Below, piece by piece: positions 1 through 10,725 of a stretch of DNA of 64,000 nucleotides (position 1 is the stretch's first letter; each line of letters opens with the position of its first letter). Made by a program: the position numbers and the translations under genes. Below the pieces are notes generated by a model that did no database searches, was not told where the DNA came from, and saw only the letters and a list, made by a program, of their open reading frames with translations. Location: positions 62,001 through 126,000 of the forward strand of contig JACGCK010000129.1 in assembly GCA_014925825.1 (NCBI GenBank), given 5' to 3'. The DNA is from Pholiota molesta (taxonomy: Eukaryota > Basidiomycota > Agaricomycetes > Agaricales > Strophariaceae).

Positions 1-1889
1 CCGACTCCACGTACGCCAGGTCTCCAGACTCGGAAGCCTAGAGAAGCAGTGTTTTACCCAGCTGATTTTGGGCCCGATGACGTGTGTATTTAGTCCAAAT
101 GCCGTGCGACAGCGTCGCTGCTACACCTGGCCTTCTGGTCAACAGCGTTTGTCGGACAGTCCAAATCTTCAGCAACGACTGCTCTGCTTCTCTCCCTTCC
201 GCATACCGCGGCAAGGGGACAGACACGGTGATCATTGACTGTCCCTTACCTTCCTCCCCCTATCCCCCCATCCCATCCGAGAGAAGACCGGCGCACAACA
301 GCTTCCGACGTGCAGCGCACCGCGCGTCGCATTTAGACGCGCGATTGCCGTGCTGGGCCCTGCCGGAATACGACCTGCCGGGCCACGCGCATCGCGCACG
401 GATAGTGCCCAGACACTCGTCTTCTCTCGCGGGCTGGGGTTTGAAGCCAGGGGATTTCGGGCGGTTATCCTCTTTTTTTCTCCGTCTCTATTCTTCTTTT
501 CCTTTGGGCGGGGGGGATACGCCTTCCCCATGCCCCTTCCACATACCCGCGCCTTGCACGACATAAATAAGAAGGGCAGAGAAGCGGGTGTTGAGCGCTC
601 TTATCTTATTCACTCATTACGGGTGTTTATGGCGTGCGACAGGCTTGCCGCTGGATTGGGCGTTGTCGTGCGTAGCACCGATCAAAATGCGCCTTTGTCA
701 TTCTGCTCCACTTCTCTTTCTTCTGCGTGTCGCGGTTCGGGGGCGTTCTTCGAATTAGTTCTTCCGGCTTGCTCGTGCAGCTATCCCATTATTTACCATT
801 CCTCCCTCAAACCATCCTTCAGGGATTAGATTTTTGGTATTTTCGGCTGTCCGCCGAGCAGAATCACAGGACACTGTTTTTATCTAGGATGTTTGACACT
901 CGAATGGTATCTAGCCCACATACATCTCCCTTCTGTCATATCTTACCGCAATTCTAACGTTTTCCGTTAGAATAATGGATTCACTTGACTACTATTGATA
1001 CACCATATGCTGAACTTCTATGCAACCCCTAGCAGCGTACCATACATTACGCAGCACCTTCCAACAGTGAACAAACCCGTAACTATGGACCCAACCTCCA
1101 GCTCACAATCCCATTCGTCTCCCTGATCGACCAGATGAACGAACTCGCCACTTTCCAAGGCGCATGCTCTAAGATCGCTGATGATCTCCTGCCGCGGCAT
1201 CGGATCCAAAAGTATACAGGCCACTTCTGAGGAGCGCTGCTCTGACATCGGCAACAAATCTACGGCATATCGTGAGATCACATAGATGGAGAGAGAAGAG
1301 TGGGAAAGCATAGATTCGAATCAAGAGTCGAAATTGCCAATAGCAAGAGTAACAAACCCGAATCCATGCGACAGGATTGGGCTGGTGCAATGATAAAACA
1401 CACACATCGAGAACCACTACAGTACAAATACATGATAAAAACGAACTGCAAAAGTACACTACCACACTGCGACGCCACACGGACATTGAGCAAGCGACAC
1501 AGAGAAGCACCGATACGGGTATGGGCTACCAAAATATCATTTGGCACTATGGATGTTGCTTGAAAAGCGAACACGTAGTGTGCAGCGGCATGGATGACAT
1601 GTCGACCAAATGAACATGACCTCGATAGCAGTGCCTCTCTTCGGGCTCCCAAGCGGGCCCATGTACAGTGTACCCGAAGTTCATTGAGAAACGAAGCCAC
1701 AAGGGAGTCGGGACGCAACAACAAATTAGAATGAAAATAGAACAGGCGAGCGAAACATTATTCCGAAGATCATCTACACCTGCGAGAGAGGACATCTCTA
1801 CCTCTGTTGATGAGATCTCGCAATCGATTCGGGGCCAGGAACACCACCAACCACACGCATAAGTATGAAAAAAAGATGAGAAAGAAAAG
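1..1889. other. No recognised gene; promoter-like block near the left end
   Basis: I see no protein family on either strand. A pyrimidine-rich tract (about 466-505) followed by a TATA-like ATAAATA at 563-569 resembles a fungal core promoter, but no convincing coding exon follows. The longest frame, 148 codons on the minus strand at 1724-1278, is Cys/Leu-rich, has no recognisable motif, and may be chance. The right part runs into a copy of the R1 repeat. Confidence 0.4.
951..973. repeat. Perfect 9-bp hairpin
   Basis: ATTCTAACG at 951-959 and its exact complement CGTTAGAAT at 965-973 flank the 5-base loop TTTTC. It could form a stem-loop or mark the end of a small element. No function is assigned. 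Confidence 0.6.
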
Positions 1890-2700
1890 AAGAAAGCAGT
1901 GAAATGCCGCGCTGGAGCCCATTATCCCCGCCAACACACAGCAACTCCAAGAGAGGGCATTGCACCACCAGAGTTTAGATCTCACCATCGATGGCGGGCT
2001 AGAAACGTCGCCACCCGCACACATCGACACAGTCATGCAATGAAGTACATGCAAGACGCAAAAGTACACAGATCAAGTACTGTACGGCGCATACCCTCTC
2101 CGGGCTGACATGCACGGAGGAAGGCAGAATGAACGGGCAGCGGAAACAAAAACAGAGCGATACGAAAGAGTGGGGTACGCTCGAAGGGCTGATTCCGAAG
2201 CGATCCCCTTTATGAATCAATAGTGAACGACAGCGCGCCCTAAAACCTCAGTGCGGCAGCGATAGAAGGCACATGAACCACTGTGCTGCGAAGAACCGTG
2301 CATCCGCAGTTGGGTATGGCAGCAATGAGCACGGCACGGTAAAAGCGATGCGACGTTACCAATAGCGGCATGCAAACACACGCTATGCGCGTGGTCACTG
2401 GTGGGCTATGGGAAGGCGATCTGACCAGCCGACGCCGGGGCATTGCATGCTATATGCATTGCCGGGCAGTGGGGGTGGACAAGGATGATGGAGGGTGCGC
2501 ACCTGGATAGCCATCGACCACCTCAGGCCCCAGGGTGCTCATAGCGTTCTCTTCGTCTGCGGGATTCTACTAACTGCTTCGACGTGGTATCGACTGTGTG
2601 CCGTTGAATGGTAGGGGTCATCCGCGGATGGGCATTTGTTGCGTCGAAGTGCGGGAATATTCTTCGGGGGTAGCACTATCGATGGTCTTTGGAGATAGTT
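1890..2700 (-). repeat. Repeat family R1, copy A (diverged)
   Basis: This block shares scattered strings and gene-order landmarks with four better copies at 12410-13650, 15190-16460, 28790-30060 and 46340-47580. Examples are CATTATCCCCGCCAAC, AGAGAGGGCATTGCAC and CATCGATGGCGGGCTAG. The orientation matches copies B and C. It is the most decayed copy and ends near the left terminus of the Ngaro-like element. I recognise no protein family in it. Confidence 0.55.
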
Positions 2701-2808
2701 GATCGGAAGTCAGTGGGAGTAGACACATGTGTCCGTGAGATACATGAGACTCACATAAGTCAGGCTAGCGTAAAGATCGTGCTGCTCGCGGAGGCTGTTA
2801 GGGTCAGT

Positions 2809-3000
2809 TCTTTGTCTATCTCACTAGGGACCGCCTTGAGGAATCACAGTGGAAGAAATGTATATTAAGAGTTTTCTGTAAGATACATTGCGATGAATTA
2901 AGGAGGAACAGAGGTACGTGAAGTGGGCGAAAGCGCGGAGCGCTTCCCGACGTGAGGAAGGGACCTGGCCCAGCCCTGGGGCGCCGAGACGAGCTGCGAT
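2809..3000 (-). repeat. Ngaro copy 1, terminal repeat B2
   Basis: This is the 3' terminal repeat of the element. It is nearly identical to B1, which is recovered by joining 5639-5528 to 3357-3271 across the nested insertion. B2 is uninterrupted and shows the empty site TTGCGATGAATTAAGG. A 112-bp unique spacer (3001-3112) separates it from A2. Confidence 0.85.
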
Positions 3001-3112
3001 GGGCGGGTGGGCCCAACTCGTATGCGCGGCGAGAGGACTGAGACGAGGAGAGAACACTCACATCAGATGCTGATTGAAGGGAGCTCAGAGTTGATAAAGG
3101 GAGAGGAGGGTG

Positions 3113-3270
3113 GGTGAAAAAGAGAGCGGAGGGAGCAGCTCTGCGGCGAGCAGCTCAGTCTGAGGGAACGTCAAGGTGGCGAGAGAAGAGAAATCTCGGC
3201 ATCACCCGACGTTCTCACAAAGACATAAGTCTAATCCTTCGCTCGTACCTCGCTACGTAATAGACACCAA
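3113..3270 (-). repeat. Ngaro copy 1, internal repeat A2
   Basis: This 158-bp segment matches A1 at 10726-10883 almost base for base; one A/G difference was noticed (CGTCAAGG versus CGTCGAGG). Its outer end TTGGTGTCTATTACG abuts the end of B1, forming the circle-junction-like B1-A2 fusion. Confidence 0.85.
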
Positions 3271-3357
3271 TCTTTGTCTATCTCACTAGGGACCGCCTTG
3301 AGGAATCACAGTGGAAGAAATGTATATTAAGAGTTTTCTGTAAGATACATTGCGATG
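3271..3357 (-). repeat. Ngaro copy 1, repeat B1, distal part
   Basis: This matches 2809-2897 of B2. It is separated from the rest of B1 by the nested transposon; TGCGATG at 3351-3357 is the left copy of the target duplication. Confidence 0.85.
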
Positions 3358-5527
3358 CACCTGTCTCAACTCGTGCGCTCAATCCTACTTTGGGGTCCAA
3401 AGGGCAGTGGGATTGAGCCTATGCCTTACTGTTCACAGTGTCTCATAGAATCAAGTCTATTGTAGTCCCGCAAAGTAGACTTTTAATCCTACATAATCCG
3501 ATGGATTTCCTTTGGATTATTATCCAAGTCAATAGACTATGTTATATGGTAGGATTAAGCATATAATATTATAAACAAGTCTATTGTAATGCAATGTAAT
3601 CCTATCGTCGATGATTTAGCTACACTAGTAATCCTACATAATCCTACGAATATGAGATATAGCTATAGGATTAATATCGGTGACAAATAAGCCTAGCACA
3701 AGCCTATCCTACTGATAAGCCTATTCATAATAGGGATAAGCCTAGGGTAGGCTTAGAATAAGCTTATAATCAAGGGATAGGTGTATGTGTAGGTTTCAGG
3801 CAACAAACAGCTTTTATGCCTGCATTCCGGTCCCTTGCAAGTCCCTTGTGAAGTTGTGAATGGTTGGTGACAAAACGACAATAAAACATACCAACTCCAA
3901 CAATGCATCTTGAATGTTATATCTGTAACAGTCAAATTAGCTAGATGCATGCGGAGTTATGCCACAGATGAACGTACTAAAAGAACGAAATTAATAAGGG
4001 GATGGTGAAGGCAAGGTGAAGGTCTGATGTGGGAGGAAGGCGTCGATGAATTTACCAGCTGGGTCTTATATAATTTTATTTCTGAGCCACAGCCGTGGCC
4101 CATAACAATTGTAGTACTACGTCACAATAAGGCAGTATCTATATGGCCTTGATCCATTTCCTGACAATAGATTATAGAATCGTCGGGTGGAGGGCCCAGC
4201 ACGGTAGATCATGTGACAACGGAATGCCTCTCAACTTGAACTTGAACTTGAACTTCGCGTCGAACTCAACTTCGCGTCCATCTCCTACTACTTACCAAGC
4301 GCATGAGAGTAGCCCCAGGCGAAATTTTTACACTGTAAGTCTTATCTTCGGCGGATCGATCGAGCTCGCGCCCGGGCTCTCGATCTGCCTGGTGCCACTT
4401 GGAAGATCGCTCACACACTCTTTATTCACGTACGATCACCTTCCCACTTGAACGGCATGTATGTTTTTCAACCCCCTTGGCCACTTACAGTTCTTCGCAG
4501 GGACATCGCAGCTGAAGATGACGACGACGGAGGCTCGCCGCTCCTACACCCCGCCGTTCTCCCTCGCTCTCGACGACGACGATTCTGGGCGCTCGCGACG
4601 AAGCAAGTCAACCGAAGATCGGATGAATGGGCAACGCGAGGCGCCAGCCCGCTCGAGCATATATATGGTACGTCGGCTCTCATTGCAACGGCATGCCGCA
4701 CACGCTGACGACGTGTTTGAAGTGCCATGGTCGATGTCGACGTTTCGAATGAGCACCAGGCCTATCGTTCCATGCCACGGGATGCGTCGGTGGCTACCAA
4801 GGGGACATCAACGTGAGTTTCCTTCCATTGTCTTACATCTGTGCTTACCTCGCCCCTGCCAGCGCCTCACCATGCACCACCGTCAACCTCAACGTGTTCT
4901 CCTGGCTCTGCAAGGCCAAAGGAACCAACGCGACATCGAGGACGCCGCCGCCAATGACTATGACAGAGACCTGCCATTGCGACACCCGTAGTTCTCCCTC
5001 GGCCCGAGGGGGCAGCTGACAGGGTGAGCCGGATGGCGCAGTGGGCGCCGCTACCCTTGCACAGGACAATGGTGCGGGTGGGCTGCGCAGGCAATAAGAG
5101 AATCAAAGGGGAGGACAAATGAGTATGCAGATGGCAGGGAGGATGCCGGAAGCCTCGCACTTACCGTCTACACGTACAATCAGCGCTGCATATGCAGCGC
5201 TCTGAGGCGTGGAGACGCAAAAGGGGAATATGGTTATTTGTAGATTAAGATGGTATGATTACTCCTACTACCATTATAGCTAGGATTAATCCAAAGCAGA
5301 GTGTAAGTAGAATATAATTAGATTTGTTTGTATGCCCTTAGGATTGTTTGTAGACTTAAATGGTAGAGTCAATCGTACTGCAAATCAATTCAAAGTAGGC
5401 TAGAGTAGGATAGGATTAAATTTATTGGTAGCCTTAGGCTTGTGTTGACTATAATACAAAGGGTACACTTAATCCTAATGCCCTTGAGGAGATAAGCTAG
5501 GATTAAGAGAACGAGCTGATATCACTG
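3358..5527. mobile_element. Nested 2.2-kb TIR DNA transposon (hAT-like, non-autonomous)
   Basis: The insert splits B1 and is flanked by TGCGATG on both sides (3351-3357, 5528-5534), present once in the uninterrupted B2. Its ends are imperfect inverted repeats: CACCTGTCTCAACTCGTGCG on the left, and CAGTGATATCAGCTCGTTCT when the right end is read inward; similarity continues for about 65 bp. Both ends carry many copies of TAATCCTA-like motifs (about 3380-3780 and 5230-5510), which look like subterminal transposase sites. No transposase is present. The middle (about 4140-5160) is more GC-rich and may be captured host sequence. Superfamily is uncertain: the 7-8 bp duplication suggests hAT. Confidence 0.75.
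4518..4991 (+). CDS. Possible cargo gene fragment inside the TIR element
   Basis: I do not recognise this product. A TATA-like TTATATAATT lies near 4065-4074. An ATG at 4518 opens a frame with an acidic run (ALDDDD) and a basic SR-like stretch. Possible splice donors are GTACGT at about 4668 and GTGAGT at about 4812; the latter pairs with GCCAG at about 4861. The exon-like, GC-rich character contrasts with the AT-rich ends of the transposon, so this may be captured host sequence. Exon structure is unproven. Confidence 0.25.
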   Translation: MTTTEARRSYTPPFSLALDDDDSGRSRRSKSTEDRMNGQREAPARSSIYMVRRLSLQRHAAHADDVFEVPWSMSTFRMSTRPIVPCHGMRRWLPRGHQREFPSIVLHLCLPRPCQRLTMHHRQPQRVLLALQGQRNQRDIEDAAANDYDRDLPLRHP

Positions 5528-5639
5528 TGCGATGAATTAAGGAGGAACAGAGGTACGTGAAGTGGGCGAAAGCGCGGAGCGCTTCCCGACGTGAGGAAGG
5601 GACCTGGCCCAGCCCTGGGGCGCCGAGACGAGCTGCGAT
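5528..5639 (-). repeat. Ngaro copy 1, repeat B1, proximal part
   Basis: This matches 2891-3000 of B2, from the TGCGATG duplication to the string GAGACGAGCTGCGAT. It lies just downstream (minus strand) of the recombinase stop. Confidence 0.85.
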
Positions 5640-5725
5640 ACCCACATGGAAGGAGGCTACGACACGTCGAGTGAGTCTCGGCCCCCACATGATAGGAGGA
5701 GGTGACTTACTGTTGCAAGTGCGGA

Positions 5726-6973
5726 CTAACGGACTGGTGGCATGGCCAGTCGGATGAACTCATCATAGGCTTGAGGCGCTTGCGCCTGAATGTAGGGAGC
5801 GAGGATGAGCGCGTGCTTCCGGAGGTAAAGAGTGAATGCATCGCTCTGCCAACGACCCAGCACTTTCATGACATCGAAGGGCACCCCTCGCAGCAGGTAC
5901 TCGAGGGTGGCGCCTATGCGAATGCCGTGGCCTTGTAGCGGGTCATGACCGGCTAGTCGGGCGAGCGCGGCGAGTCGCTTGACGAAAGCCGACTTGGTGA
6001 GGGGGCGGTGTCCTCTCTTCCACCTGTAGGCAAAGAGGTGGCCATTTTCCGGGGGGTGATTGATGTCGATGTGAAGATCGATGGCTGTTTCGGGGTCTGA
6101 TAGGCCTGTTTGGGCACTCCAGTAAACGTCTTCGCCTACTAGAGGGGCGGATTTCGTGCGCGGGATGTGAAGAACGGTCACTTTCGTGCCGTTCCTGTCC
6201 TGCTTGCGCCGGAGACATTTTGGTGACACATGTACTGCTTCGTCGAATGCGTTCAGTCGCTTGACGACGAATTCGCCGACGCGAGAGGCGGAGTAGAACA
6301 GGCAGACGAGGCAGGCAAATACTGCCACGTCGAAAGGGTCGCCCGGTTTCATCTGCGCTCGCAGGTCGAGGATGAACTGGACCGTGTATGGGAGGCGTTT
6401 CTTGCGCTTCGAGGTTGCCGGTGTGAGCTTGTCCGCTGCTTTGAGCATGAGATCGAGCTCGTCATCATCTGGGCGCCATTCCATGCGGTGTATAATGTGC
6501 CAGGCTCGGATGCCATACACATAGTTCCTTATGGTTTTTCCGGAGAAGGCACCAGCCATTGCGGAGATGAACGCCGACAAAAGAAGCTGAGTGGCGGGTG
6601 CCCGCTGGTCTTCGGGGATCTGTTTGAGATCGCACCACACATGCCATGCAAGGAGGCCGGAGCCGTAGGACTCCTTTGTTCCTTCTGCATAACCGTGAGC
6701 CAATATGGATATGACTCGCTCGACATCGTCTTGTGGGATCTCTGACGTGGCATTGTCTCGATGGTGCGCAGCGTTGACGGGAATCCATAGGCGTAAGCGG
6801 TCATTAGCCGCGCAGTGGGGGCGAAGTGATGATGGGTTGGGAGTTAGAGATGGATGATAATCGGCAGGAATCCGTGGACGCGATGTTTGGGGTAGCTGGG
6901 CGTATCGTTTCCGAACAAGTTGGCCCCCGCTACCATTTTTCTGCTTCTTGTAGAAGGCACTCATGCCATGCAT
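5726..6973 (-). CDS. Tyrosine recombinase of Ngaro-like element copy 1
   Basis: This protein would integrate the circular DNA copy of the retroelement, in place of a DDE integrase. From the first Met in the unique part of the frame it has 415 residues. The catalytic set is visible: box I Arg in SASRVGEFV, the HGIR (HxxR) of box II, GRWQSD, and the nucleophile Tyr in FTLYLRKH. The N-terminal part (GTKESYGSGLLAWHVWC) fits a core-binding domain. The frame overlaps the end of RT by about 40 bases and lies +1 relative to it. The chosen Met is not conserved in copy 2, so expression by frameshift from the RT frame is an alternative. B1 begins about 90 bp after the stop. Confidence 0.88.
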   Translation of the reverse strand: MHGMSAFYKKQKNGSGGQLVRKRYAQLPQTSRPRIPADYHPSLTPNPSSLRPHCAANDRLRLWIPVNAAHHRDNATSEIPQDDVERVISILAHGYAEGTKESYGSGLLAWHVWCDLKQIPEDQRAPATQLLLSAFISAMAGAFSGKTIRNYVYGIRAWHIIHRMEWRPDDDELDLMLKAADKLTPATSKRKKRLPYTVQFILDLRAQMKPGDPFDVAVFACLVCLFYSASRVGEFVVKRLNAFDEAVHVSPKCLRRKQDRNGTKVTVLHIPRTKSAPLVGEDVYWSAQTGLSDPETAIDLHIDINHPPENGHLFAYRWKRGHRPLTKSAFVKRLAALARLAGHDPLQGHGIRIGATLEYLLRGVPFDVMKVLGRWQSDAFTLYLRKHALILAPYIQAQAPQAYDEFIRLAMPPVR

Positions 6974-8933
6974 CGAGTCGCTGCTGGCGGGAACGCTGCA
7001 TGTCAGAGGTGGAGTCGCGAGATTTCGGCTTTGAGAAGGGAGTTGGCTCGCGGCTGCTTCCAGAATCATGAAGTTCAGACGCGCGGAGGGGGCTGTCAAA
7101 GTCGACGACGAAACGGGATAGCTCGGCTGAGATGGGAATGGCTGGGAGAAGGAGGCTCTGTGCGTAGTACTTTCCTCGGGATGGTTCATCTGCCGGATTG
7201 AACTTGCTTGGGACATATCGAGAATGGATAGAGCAGCCATGTTGGCCGAGGATATTGTGGATGCGCTTAAAGACCTCGTTGGTGGGTCCATTGCGGCTCC
7301 TGCCCTTCCACCATCCTTCGACGATGCCGCGGTTGTCGCCAAAGACTTTAAGTTCATCGCCTTCGCTGCTGGCTGTAAGTAGGGTTCTGACAAGGAACTC
7401 AAAGCCAATGGCTTCTGCCCACCCAATGTCACGGCCTTCAGTGTGCCAGCCGGGGATGAGTCTCCAGGCTCGCCATCTGTTGCCGATGGTGATACCGATC
7501 CCAATGCCTGAGCTCGCATCTGAGTATGCCTGATAGTCAAGAACGACGCGCGGGCCTGGAATTCGTCGGTAGATGCAGGGGTGCTGGAGTACATCGAACC
7601 ACCAATCGAGGTCTTGTTCAGTTCCATGTGGAGAATGGTGTGGAACGAAAGGACTGTTATGGAATGTGCTGAGCATGGCTTCCAATCGCGTGAGGTACGC
7701 ACGTCCCGTGGGAATAACAAGGGAAGTGTGTAGCAGTTTTCCGTATAGCTTCTGTACCTCTTCCAGGGTGTGTGTTTTCCTGCTTCTCCAGTCCATAATG
7801 GCCTGTAGATACTTCTCTTTCTTCGCCTGTGGGATTGAAACCATGCGTTCCTGTAAGTCCCATACGAAGCCCAGGTACTGAACTGAGAAACCGAACTCGA
7901 TGGTTTTTGAAGCTTCCCATGGAATTCCGAGGGATTGAGAGAGCGCGTCAATGTCGGCGCTCGCGTATGTGTATAAGGAATCAGGTATGGATCGGGGGGA
8001 ATTGGTTGAGAGATCTTTGATGGGGTGGCTCGCATCTTCATCAAATTCTGTTGGTGTACCATCTGGCAAGGCATCTCCTTGGTACCAGAATCTACTTCCA
8101 TCTTGTAAGCGGCCTCCATTAGCCATGATAGTGGTATTCCATGCGACTCGCTTCTTATTGTACTCATCTCGGTAAGTACGCAAAATTCGGAAGAAGATGT
8201 GATCGTCGACCCATTTGGAAAGTGGGCCAATACCTTCTGCCCGGAAGATGTCTGCGCCACCATCTCCAACATTACCGAACACACCTCCAGCTGATGTGAG
8301 GCCGAAGTTATTGTTGGTGTTGATTGCGAAGCTGTCCTTCTCGCGCAGTTTGACCACGAGACCTGGCCATTGGTCTGGTCTAATGGGTATGGTGCGATAG
8401 GCCTCAGCAACGTCCCGGATGGAGGCTTGAGAGTCTGGAGGGAGGTTCCAGATGATGTTGCAAATGGTCGCAAAGGTTCCCCAGGTACACGGGAAAAAGT
8501 CAGCCTCAATGTTGTTATTGATTGATTGAAAAGGGGAGGATCTGGCACGGGGAAAAGAGAAGTTGTGAACGGCGCGGAATTTATTTGGTTTTCCAGGTTT
8601 AGGGACCAGGGACAGGGGCGAGGTTTGAAAAGGGCCAATGAGCGTCTCGACTTCCGAGCTTGATAGTGGCCCGATGTAGCGCTGGGATCTAAACTCCTTG
8701 CTAACAATTTCCTCATAAGCCTGTGAGAAAGTATGCAGAGACGGGCTATTATCTGGGGTGTGAGTATGATATATTGGTGTAATTCCGGCGTCAAAGCCGT
8801 GTCGGAAGCCAGAAGGTAAGTTAGGGTATTTTTGCAACAGATTATGTACAGTAAGATAGTGCTCCCAGGCATCTGCGTTATACGGAGAGAGGGCTTCATG
8901 CTTTCTGTGTTCGAGAACAAGTCTGAGCTCCAT
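6930..8933 (-). CDS. Reverse transcriptase-RNase H of Ngaro-like element copy 1
   Basis: The protein copies the element RNA into DNA and degrades the RNA strand. The start chosen (Met at 8933) gives 667 residues; the frame stays open further upstream but overlaps gag there. RT landmarks are LVPKPGKPNKFRAVHNFSF, RDVAEAYRTIPI, NFGLTSAGGVFG and the catalytic KWVDDHIFF. The RNase H region shows YSDASSGIGIGI, an acidic GWAEAIGFE and FGDNRGIVEGWW, ending with FNPADEPSRG. The frame is +1 relative to gag and overlaps its stop by about 38 bases. Copy 2 lacks an equivalent Met, which argues for frameshift expression. No stop or frameshift interrupts it. Confidence 0.9.
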   Translation of the reverse strand: MELRLVLEHRKHEALSPYNADAWEHYLTVHNLLQKYPNLPSGFRHGFDAGITPIYHTHTPDNSPSLHTFSQAYEEIVSKEFRSQRYIGPLSSSEVETLIGPFQTSPLSLVPKPGKPNKFRAVHNFSFPRARSSPFQSINNNIEADFFPCTWGTFATICNIIWNLPPDSQASIRDVAEAYRTIPIRPDQWPGLVVKLREKDSFAINTNNNFGLTSAGGVFGNVGDGGADIFRAEGIGPLSKWVDDHIFFRILRTYRDEYNKKRVAWNTTIMANGGRLQDGSRFWYQGDALPDGTPTEFDEDASHPIKDLSTNSPRSIPDSLYTYASADIDALSQSLGIPWEASKTIEFGFSVQYLGFVWDLQERMVSIPQAKKEKYLQAIMDWRSRKTHTLEEVQKLYGKLLHTSLVIPTGRAYLTRLEAMLSTFHNSPFVPHHSPHGTEQDLDWWFDVLQHPCIYRRIPGPRVVLDYQAYSDASSGIGIGITIGNRWRAWRLIPGWHTEGRDIGWAEAIGFEFLVRTLLTASSEGDELKVFGDNRGIVEGWWKGRSRNGPTNEVFKRIHNILGQHGCSIHSRYVPSKFNPADEPSRGKYYAQSLLLPAIPISAELSRFVVDFDSPLRASELHDSGSSREPTPFSKPKSRDSTSDMQRSRQQRLDAWHECLLQEAEKW

Positions 8934-10638
8934 GCTGCTTCTTTCCGCAGCCAGAGCACTCGTGGATATGGTTGGGGCTTTCGCTGCTGCAGCTGCGTGG
9001 TCGCTGCCAGTCGGAGCAGATGATGACTCCTTCTGGGTTGACCAGTCGCCCCCGCTCGTTCCGCTTGCAACGTGCTGCGTTTCCGTCCCAGAGTGTCTCG
9101 GACGTGCATCTGCTGATATCGTGGCGGTGTCGCCCAAGACAGATGGCACAGGCCGAAGGGCTGTCGGGGCCTGCGCCTGATCCAAAAACCTGCATGTTGC
9201 TCTTCGGGGCCAAAGACACCCGTCGAGAGGATGGCCCTGGGGAGCGTGACCTGTTGCGGGACTTTCCGCCGCGTTCATAACCTCGCGTGGGTGAGCGAGA
9301 AGTTGGGCGGGCTGTCTTAACATACGGGGATGCATTTTCTCGCGCGCTCCTACTCCTCCTTGGGGTGCGGTCCACCGATGCCGTTTGGAGCGTCCTGAAG
9401 GATTCCATCGTCGCGGCCATCTGTGCCCGGGTTGCGGTTTTGGCGAGAGTTCGCGTAATGTTGAAGAGGGGGTGATGACATCACATATGTAGTGGCGAGG
9501 TGTGGCGGGATGTGCGAAGCATGTAGCGAGTGTGGCACGAAGACGCGAAGGTGTGGCAGAGTGTGGCGGTGTGGCAAGGTTGTATGTATGTAATGAAGTG
9601 GAAGTGATGAGGCACGGTGTAGCGGGGTGTAGCAGCGCAGTGTGGCAAGGGTGTGGCATATATTAAATTAAAAGAGGCGAGGACATGGATGATAATTGAT
9701 TAGTGTATGTCTCGCTGGGTGAAGATGGGGTAGCAACTGACCTGGCGTTGCATCTCCGCCGTCGCGCTGCTTTGGATCTCATTCGAGATGGATTCCATGA
9801 GGCTGCTATTCAGGAGCGCGATGTTGAAGACTTCTTCGTTTCCGTCCTTCATGACATCCATCCAATTGCGTCGGACTCGAGCCTGGTAGGTGAGGACGAT
9901 CTGTTTGCCGTGTTCGCGGTCGAGAAAAGAGCTGCTCTCGAGGTGGATGAAAAACTGTAGGAGAGCTTGAACATGCTCCGGGGGCCAGCCGGCACTGTCG
10001 ATGTGCTTGAGGAAGGAGCGGTTGGCGTAATGAAACTGCTCCCAGGTGAGGTCGGCATCCTGGAGGGCACGTTTCGACGCCTGGACTGACGCGACGGGGC
10101 GGAAGGCGACCAAGTCGCCGACTCTGCTCATGCCGAGGGAGTCGTCGGTTTCGGTGCGTTGGGTGCTCTGGGCTTCTTTGCACCCTTCCCTTGTGAAGTA
10201 CCATAGTTCGACGTACTCGAAATTGGCGATCTTGTTGACGGCGTAAGTGGAGGGGCGCGGTGCTAGGACGCTGGCAACGGAGCGCTGCGGGTTGAAGCTC
10301 CGTAGCTTCGTCTTCGACTTCTTGTCCTTCTCTTGGTTGTCGTTCGCCAACTCGGGCTCTGCCACCTGAGCCGGGTCTGCGTGCGGTACGTTAGCTTGCT
10401 CTTCATTCCCTTGAGCGGCTGCCTGGGCCTCGGCTTCTTGCTGGTCCTGTTCAACTTGATGGGCCCAGCGTTCACGTAGCTCCTGATTCTGTAAGGTCCA
10501 TGCTTGTGTGAGAGCCTCAATGGCCTGCTCGTTGGTCAACTCGTTGTTCCTCATTAGAGCACGCATGGCCTCGTAGTGGTTCGACGAGAAATCCGGGCAT
10601 GCGTCAAGATTCGGGTCATGTTCGAGACGGTCGGCCAT
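8896..10638 (-). CDS. Gag protein of Ngaro-like element copy 1 (two exons)
   Basis: Exon 1 runs 10638-9742 and exon 2 9420-8896, giving 473 residues. The intron begins GTCAGT and ends ACAG; both exons join in phase 0 and the same structure is seen in copy 2. The N-terminal part is helical and Gln/Glu-rich, as expected for a capsid region. The C-terminal part has an SR-rich stretch and two zinc-knuckle-like modules, CAICLGRHRHDISRC and CSGCGKKQHGAQTC (the second fits CX2CX4HX4C), a nucleocapsid arrangement. The gene lies directly behind the A1 repeat, so transcription probably starts in or near A1. Confidence 0.85.
9421..9741 (-). other. Gag intron with degenerate TGTGGC repeats
   Basis: The 321-bp intron is much longer than host introns here. 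Between about 9490 and 9655 (plus strand) it is made of loosely repeated TGTGGC / GGTGTGGC units. The same position in copy 2 has similar CTACACC-type repeats and is the landing site of the hAT transposon. Confidence 0.6.
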
Positions 10639-10725
10639 CGTGACTCGCGGAGAGGGTTTGCTTCGGACGAAAAGGATGAAAAGAGTGAATTAAGTAGCTT
10701 GGTAGGCTAATACAATGCGGGTTGT

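Noticed and set aside
6973..9109. Long N-terminal extension of the recombinase frame over the whole RT gene in copy 1 (and 43058-44251 in copy 2)
   Set aside because: It is the +1 shadow of the RT coding sequence; the amino acids are not protein-like and the first Met codons are not conserved.
9490..9655. CRISPR-like or minisatellite array of TGTGGC units
   Set aside because: Units are degenerate, short and without spacers; it is low-complexity intron sequence, present in similar form in copy 2.
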